Below are positions 59,973-64,000 of a DNA stretch of 64,000 nt, piece by piece (the first letter of the stretch is position 1; every line of letters begins with the position of its first letter). This DNA is from Nitrospirota bacterium (GTDB taxonomy: Bacteria > Nitrospirota > Thermodesulfovibrionia > UBA6902), in contig JACRMS010000033.1 in NCBI GenBank assembly GCA_016214845.1, positions 62,001 through 126,000 of the forward strand. The letters run 5' to 3'. The position numbers and the translations under genes were made by a program. Under the pieces are notes generated by a model, which saw only the letters and a list, made by a program, of their open reading frames with translations, did no database searches and was not told the origin of the DNA.

Positions 59973-61182
59973 AATAACTGTGGACAAGAGATTTCACATA
60001 CTTCTGAATTGGGGCGTTATAACAAAAGAGCAGCTCGCTGATGCCGAAAGGACAGCCGCTGCGAGAAGCATTGACCTTGAAAAGGTCCTCATCAGGGAAT
60101 ACGGCATTCCGCACCAAACAGTATTGAACGCGCTTTCAGAATATTATAAATGCCCTTCCGCCGAATACGATGAAAGGCTGCCTGTTCCTCCTGAACTTTT
60201 GTCCGGCCTGGACGGAGAACGGCTTTCCATAAGCCAGTGGTTCCCGATCATCAAAGAAGGAGACACCGCTGTCATAGCCGCAAATAATCCCGAAGACCCC
60301 GTGGTGATCGAGGAAGTCAGGAAATATATCAAGGCAGAGAGATATGAGATCCGCGTGGCACTCGGCGAGGACATACAATGGTTCATACAGGACTTCCTCC
60401 ACGCAAAGCCCGGCCTGCTCATAGGCACTGAAAGGACCGGACTTGCATACTGGCGCAATACCATGGCTCACTGGAGGACGAGGCTCGCGTGTTACAGGAC
60501 CGACCTTGCAGCAGCAAAGACCGACCTTGCATTTCTCAGGTGGGGGCTCGGCCTTATCGCGATATCCGACACCCTTATCCGCACGCATAAGTACGAATCG
60601 CTTTTATATTTTTACTGGCTCATGATCGCGGCGGGTTTTTCGCTCGCAGTCTTCGGCCTGCGCGGTTATCTTAAAATTCGTCGGACAAGGTTGAAGCCTC
60701 CCGGACACTATACGCTCGTTGAGGTGACCGCGGCAATCCTGAATTTCCTTGAGAACTATCACTTCATCGAACAAGCAGGATTTCAGTCAGTGACAAAAAA
60801 GACCATGCTGGCGCGTCTCGGAGATTTTCTTGCCGACTACTGCACCATCCTTTATCCATCGCCCGCAAGCAGGGAGCGCACGCATCTCGCGCGTGAGAGA
60901 AACGTCCTCGCGGGGCACCGCACCGTGGCCGCGTGTTACCGGACCATTTACGCCAGGGCAAGGACAGGGCTTGCCTTTATAAGGACAGGCGTTACCTTTA
61001 TGAGCGTCGGGCTTGGACTCATGCGTTATTTTGGATTCAGCTTCCTGACGATGTTCGATTCCCTGCTTGTTATAATGGGGATATTAATGCTCGTTGACGG
61101 CGCGTTGTGGTACCTGCCCGTGAGAAAGGAGCAGTCTGAGATACCGCGATGCCCCGTGCCGCAACAGGTGATAAAATCCTGA
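59956..61182 (+). CDS. MshEN-like domain plus two expanded DUF202 membrane domains
   Basis: 408 residues from the ATG at 59956 (GGGGAAGGTGG upstream); an earlier in-frame start at 59821 lies inside the previous gene. Residues ~1-150 resemble the GspE/MshE N-terminal domain (LLNWGVITKEQLADAE, VLIREYGIPHQTVLNALSEY). Arrays of R-T-x-L-A-x-x follow with basic residues exactly 7 apart: 160, 167, 174, 181, 188 (Lys), 195, and 308, 315, 322, 329, 336, 343. Each is followed by two membrane helices. It is a paralogue of the preceding protein with one DUF202 unit fewer. The kinase gene starts one base after its stop. Confidence 0.82.
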   Translation: MITTAEITVDKRFHILLNWGVITKEQLADAERTAAARSIDLEKVLIREYGIPHQTVLNALSEYYKCPSAEYDERLPVPPELLSGLDGERLSISQWFPIIKEGDTAVIAANNPEDPVVIEEVRKYIKAERYEIRVALGEDIQWFIQDFLHAKPGLLIGTERTGLAYWRNTMAHWRTRLACYRTDLAAAKTDLAFLRWGLGLIAISDTLIRTHKYESLLYFYWLMIAAGFSLAVFGLRGYLKIRRTRLKPPGHYTLVEVTAAILNFLENYHFIEQAGFQSVTKKTMLARLGDFLADYCTILYPSPASRERTHLARERNVLAGHRTVAACYRTIYARARTGLAFIRTGVTFMSVGLGLMRYFGFSFLTMFDSLLVIMGILMLVDGALWYLPVRKEQSEIPRCPVPQQVIKS

Positions 61183-61183
61183 T

Positions 61184-62596
61184 ATGAGAATTGAACGCAA
61201 GATCATACTTTCCGATACATTCAAGCTCGTGCTGATCGTCCTGATAGGCATATTCGCCCTTCAGAATATCAATCTCGTGCTCACGAAACTCCGTTTTGTC
61301 GAGATCGCTGACGACCTCAACGCGTCGTTCCTTGAGATGAGGCTTTCAGAAAAGAATTTTTTCCTTTACAAAGACGAAAAGGCGCTCCCCGATATCAGGA
61401 CGAAGATAAACAAGACCATGCGGACTATAGAGCTTGCACAGAAAGACGTGGTGCGCGCCGTAGGTGAAGAAAATCTCCAGACGCTAAGGCTGTACCTGAA
61501 AAATTATTCGGATGTCGTGGAGGAGATCGGAAAAAGCAATAACCGGGACGCCGGGCTGGAAATAAAACTCCGGACCGAGGGAAGGAAATTAAAAGAATTC
61601 TCAGAGAACATCGCCCACATCGAGAGGTTGAGTGTCAACGACATCTTTTCAAGATCGAAAAGGATTCTGTTCTACTGCTTTGTGGCCATATTTTTGTCCG
61701 CCATCGTGGTGAGCCATTTTCTCTCACAGAAGATCGTGAGGTCCCTGCGGGAAATTGAAAATCTTGCAAAGACCATATCAGAGGGAAAGTTCGATACGAT
61801 CGAAGGCATAAATACACGGGATGAACTGGGTTCAGTTATTACAGCCATCAACTCCATGTCCGATGAGCTCAGGCACCGCGAGGAGCAGATCATCCAGTCC
61901 AAGAAACTCGCGTCCCTCGGAGTCCTCACCGCTGGAGTAGCGCATGAATTGACGAACCCGGTCAATAATATCTCGATGATCGCACAGACTTATGCGGAGC
62001 TGTATGACAAGCTGAGCAGGGAGCAAAGAATAGAATTCATGACCAGGATTGACGGCGAGACAGACCGGGTCAAAAATATTGTGAAAAACCTCCTCGACTT
62101 TTCAAAGCCCAAGGAGGCGGAACTTGAAGAGACTGACATCAATACAGTTATACATAAGACGCTCCTTCTCATGCAGAATACGCTTGACGTCTATAATATT
62201 GAGACAAAATTAAACCTGAAAGACGGACTCCCCCGTGTTTTTATTGACGGCCATCAAATACAGCAGGTGCTCGTAAATCTTATCACCAACGCCGTGCAGG
62301 CAATGCCAAATGGAGGAAAAATTATTATTGCATCAAGGACCGGGGCCAGCAAAGACCACATTGAAATAACGGTCATGGATTCGGGAAAAGGGATCCCGCC
62401 TGAATACCTGCCGCATATTTTTGACCCGTTCTTCAGCACCAAGGGAGAGGGAGGGACCGGGCTCGGGCTTTCGGTTAGTTACGGAATAATAAAAAATCAT
62501 AAAGGCGAGATCAGAGTGGCAAGCAAGGTAGGTGTCGGCACCACTTTTACGATTGATCTGCCGGTCAATAAAAAACAGGAGGAGATAAATGTCTGA
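61184..62596 (+). CDS. Membrane sensor histidine kinase of the DUF202 operon (HK-C)
   Basis: 470 residues. Membrane helix 1 (about 11-30), a short ~130-residue periplasmic helical sensor (FVEIADDLNASFLEMRLSEK), membrane helix 2 (about 160-180), HAMP (KTISEGKFDTIEGI), HisKA with phospho-His in GVAHELTNPVNNI and HATPase (NLITNAVQAM, DSGKGIPPEYL, GTGLGLSVS). The sensor resembles that of HK-A and HK-B but is about 100 residues shorter. Coupled to the upstream DUF202 gene and overlapping the receiver gene by 8 bases, so all four are one operon. Confidence 0.92.
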   Translation: MRIERKIILSDTFKLVLIVLIGIFALQNINLVLTKLRFVEIADDLNASFLEMRLSEKNFFLYKDEKALPDIRTKINKTMRTIELAQKDVVRAVGEENLQTLRLYLKNYSDVVEEIGKSNNRDAGLEIKLRTEGRKLKEFSENIAHIERLSVNDIFSRSKRILFYCFVAIFLSAIVVSHFLSQKIVRSLREIENLAKTISEGKFDTIEGINTRDELGSVITAINSMSDELRHREEQIIQSKKLASLGVLTAGVAHELTNPVNNISMIAQTYAELYDKLSREQRIEFMTRIDGETDRVKNIVKNLLDFSKPKEAELEETDINTVIHKTLLLMQNTLDVYNIETKLNLKDGLPRVFIDGHQIQQVLVNLITNAVQAMPNGGKIIIASRTGASKDHIEITVMDSGKGIPPEYLPHIFDPFFSTKGEGGTGLGLSVSYGIIKNHKGEIRVASKVGVGTTFTIDLPVNKKQEEINV

Positions 62597-62957
62597 TCAC
62601 AGGATCATGGTTATTGACGACGAGAAGATCGTCTGCGACATGGCAAAGATGTCCCTTGAGCAGGAGGGATATTCGGTTGAGACTTTTTTGAACGCGGAGC
62701 CTGCGCTTGCAAGATTGAAGGAGACCAGCTTCAACGTAGTTGTAACGGATTACAAGATGAAGGGCATAGACGGGATGGAAGTGCTGAGGACGGTGAAGAA
62801 ACTCTATCCGGAAACAAAGGTCATCATGATTACCGCGTTTGCAAATCTTGACACTGCGATAGAGGCCTTGCGCGGGGACGTGCATGACTTCTTTCCCAAG
62901 CCGGTAAAGATAAAGGAGCTGAAGGCCTCCATAGGGCGCGCGCTGGTGAAACAATAA
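62589..62957 (+). CDS. Single-domain response regulator of the DUF202 operon
   Basis: 122 residues, receiver only: DDEK near residue 11, acceptor Asp in VVVTDYKMKG, Thr in IMITAFA and Lys in FFPKPVK. No output domain. Overlap with the kinase gene marks it as the cognate partner. With no DNA-binding output, its phosphorylated form may act on the MshEN-DUF202 proteins or on the PEP-synthase-like product downstream; that is inference from operon position only. Confidence 0.9.
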   Translation: MSDHRIMVIDDEKIVCDMAKMSLEQEGYSVETFLNAEPALARLKETSFNVVVTDYKMKGIDGMEVLRTVKKLYPETKVIMITAFANLDTAIEALRGDVHDFFPKPVKIKELKASIGRALVKQ

Positions 62958-62961
62958 TCAA

Positions 62962-63051
62962 GAGACCCTGAAACAAGTTCAGGGTGACACAATGTCTCTG
63001 ACTGTCATGCTGAACCTTGTGCTGAACTTGATTCGTATTGTTTCAGCATAT
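62962..63051. repeat. Composite TGTCATGCTGAAC-type palindromic repeat
   Basis: GACCCTGAAACAAGTTCAGG at the left and TGTCATGCTGAACCTTG, then TTTCAGCA at the right; parts of at least two repeat units fused head to head. Same family as 9445 and 57728. Confidence 0.65.
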
Positions 63052-63075
63052 CTTGGTACAGGTTAGATTATAAAT

Positions 63076-64000
63076 ATGAAAAGCTTTTTCGAACACCTGA
63101 AATCCATTCTGGAATCTCACACAAAGCGGCCGGGCAGCGTCCTGTCCTTCAAGGACACTTTTGACAGTTTCAGGGAAGTGCTTGACAGTAACAACAGGGC
63201 GCTTGAACTTATCACGGACATGGGCGAGAAGCTTGGTGGGGATTACCTCTTTGATATAAATTACATAAAAAGCTCTTACTCGGACTTATATTCTGCAATG
63301 TCACAATCCGTGCGGAGCTTTGATGCGCTTACTGCAGGCAAGTACGCTGAGCTCCATGACGTGTTCAGCCGCATTGATAACAGGACCAAGGGCATGATAT
63401 TCGATATAACTTCGGCAACCACGGAAATTACCGCCTTCTACGAAGATATCACATGGGACATGTCAGGTGAGATCGGCGGGAAAAACGCAAACCTCTCCGA
63501 ACTGAAAAATTATCTTAAGCTCAATGTCCCTGACGCCTTTGCCGTGACAACTCATGCCTTTGATGAATTAGTCGAGCACAACGGGTTAAGGCACAAGATC
63601 GGAGCACTCTCTGAAAATGAAGTCAACGGGCAGGCGCTTAAGGAAATACGGGAGACGATCTTAAATGCGGAAATCCCGGCCTCTGTTTACAGCGCCATTT
63701 ACAGCGCCGTCAGGAAGCTCAAGGCGAGATGCGGGCCGGAGTGTTTTCTTGCCGTGAGGAGCAGCGCTACCGAGGAGGACAGCGAATTTTCATTCGCCGG
63801 CCAGTTCGAGACAATATTAAATGTACCTTTGGAAAGCCGGGAAGTCATGGAGGCTTATAAAAAAGTTGCCGCGAGCCTGTTCTCGGCAAAGACTGCGGCT
63901 TATTTGAAACAGATGGGATTCGACATCAGGAATATCAAAATGGCGGCGGCCTGCGTGGTAATGGTGGATGCGGCGGTCAGCGGCGTAATTTATTCATCAA
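63076..64000 (+). CDS. PEP/pyruvate-binding-domain protein (PEP synthase-like), 3' end outside window
   Basis: The frame is open from the ATG at 63076 to the window edge (308 codons). Residues ~1-150 are a helical extension not found in ordinary PEP synthase (SFFEHLKSILESHTKR). From ~155 the nucleotide-binding domain of PEP synthase/PPDK appears: GGKNANLSELKNYLKLNVPD, FAVTTHAFDELVEHNG, FLAVRSSATEEDSEFSFAGQ and ETILNVPLE. AVRSSATEEDS is the ATP-binding signature. The full protein should have a phosphohistidine and a catalytic domain further on. The N-terminal extension, unusual for PpsA, may be regulatory. Confidence 0.85.
   Translation, partial: MKSFFEHLKSILESHTKRPGSVLSFKDTFDSFREVLDSNNRALELITDMGEKLGGDYLFDINYIKSSYSDLYSAMSQSVRSFDALTAGKYAELHDVFSRIDNRTKGMIFDITSATTEITAFYEDITWDMSGEIGGKNANLSELKNYLKLNVPDAFAVTTHAFDELVEHNGLRHKIGALSENEVNGQALKEIRETILNAEIPASVYSAIYSAVRKLKARCGPECFLAVRSSATEEDSEFSFAGQFETILNVPLESREVMEAYKKVAASLFSAKTAAYLKQMGFDIRNIKMAAACVVMVDAAVSGVIYSS

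Overview
The window is 64 kb of a Gram-negative bacterial chromosome: a KDO-activation gene, several proteins with signal peptides and two-membrane chemoreceptors. Coding density is high, GC content is moderate, and many genes are regulatory. The combination of sigma-54 activators, many histidine kinases, TauE/SafE exporters interleaved with universal stress proteins, and a caa3-type oxidase resembles sediment or groundwater Nitrospirota or Desulfobacterota. No rRNA or other marker gene is present, so this placement is only an impression.

Layout. 1-2.9 kb: the start of kdsB, then livG-livM-livH (branched-chain amino acid import, reverse strand). 3-7.5 kb: a drug/polysaccharide-type ABC ATPase and its probable permease, separated by a PilZ protein and two small reverse genes, then an SDR. 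7.5-13.8 kb: small membrane proteins and a caa3 oxidase operon (SCO, coxA, coxC, coxD, coxB, then ctaB). 13.9-25.5 kb: an ACT-ACT-metallo-beta-lactamase fusion, a Cache protein, two chemoreceptors, HtrA, a REC-PAS-GGDEF protein and CstA. 25.5-31.6 kb: first TauE/SafE-USP region, with a 57-residue microprotein, a 56-residue membrane peptide and a GntR regulator. 32-34.2 kb: AraC regulator, PNPOx-like protein and a small secreted protein. 34.4-39.3 kb: a reverse operon with a SpdH-like flavoenzyme, a His-rich small protein, a split spermidine-synthase-like pair and a CDF metal exporter. 39.4-40.2 kb: gene debris. 40-53.7 kb: USP and a dense signalling block (two paralogous histidine kinases, a single-domain receiver, two NtrC-type activators and a Lon protease carrying a receiver domain), interrupted at 44-46.5 kb by an AT-rich accessory island with toxin-antitoxin genes and broken genes. 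53.7-58.2 kb: nucleotidyltransferase, then a second TauE/SafE-USP region behind a well-formed sigma-54 promoter. 58.3-64 kb: an operon of two membrane proteins with arginine heptad arrays, a histidine kinase and a receiver, followed by a PEP-synthase-like gene running off the edge.

Most unusual points: (1) a Lon-type protease with a complete receiver domain inserted just before Walker A; (2) two proteins joining a GspE/MshEN-type N-terminal domain to five expanded DUF202 arrays with an Arg (once Lys) at exact 7-residue spacing, co-transcribed with a two-component pair; (3) a short helical motif (LEDIMSA..FAE.GE.ETAR) found alone as a microprotein, fused to the front of a USP-like domain, and embedded inside another, always next to TauE/SafE genes and behind sigma-54-like promoters; (4) several families of intergenic palindromes, one copy of which supplies the stop codons of two convergent genes.
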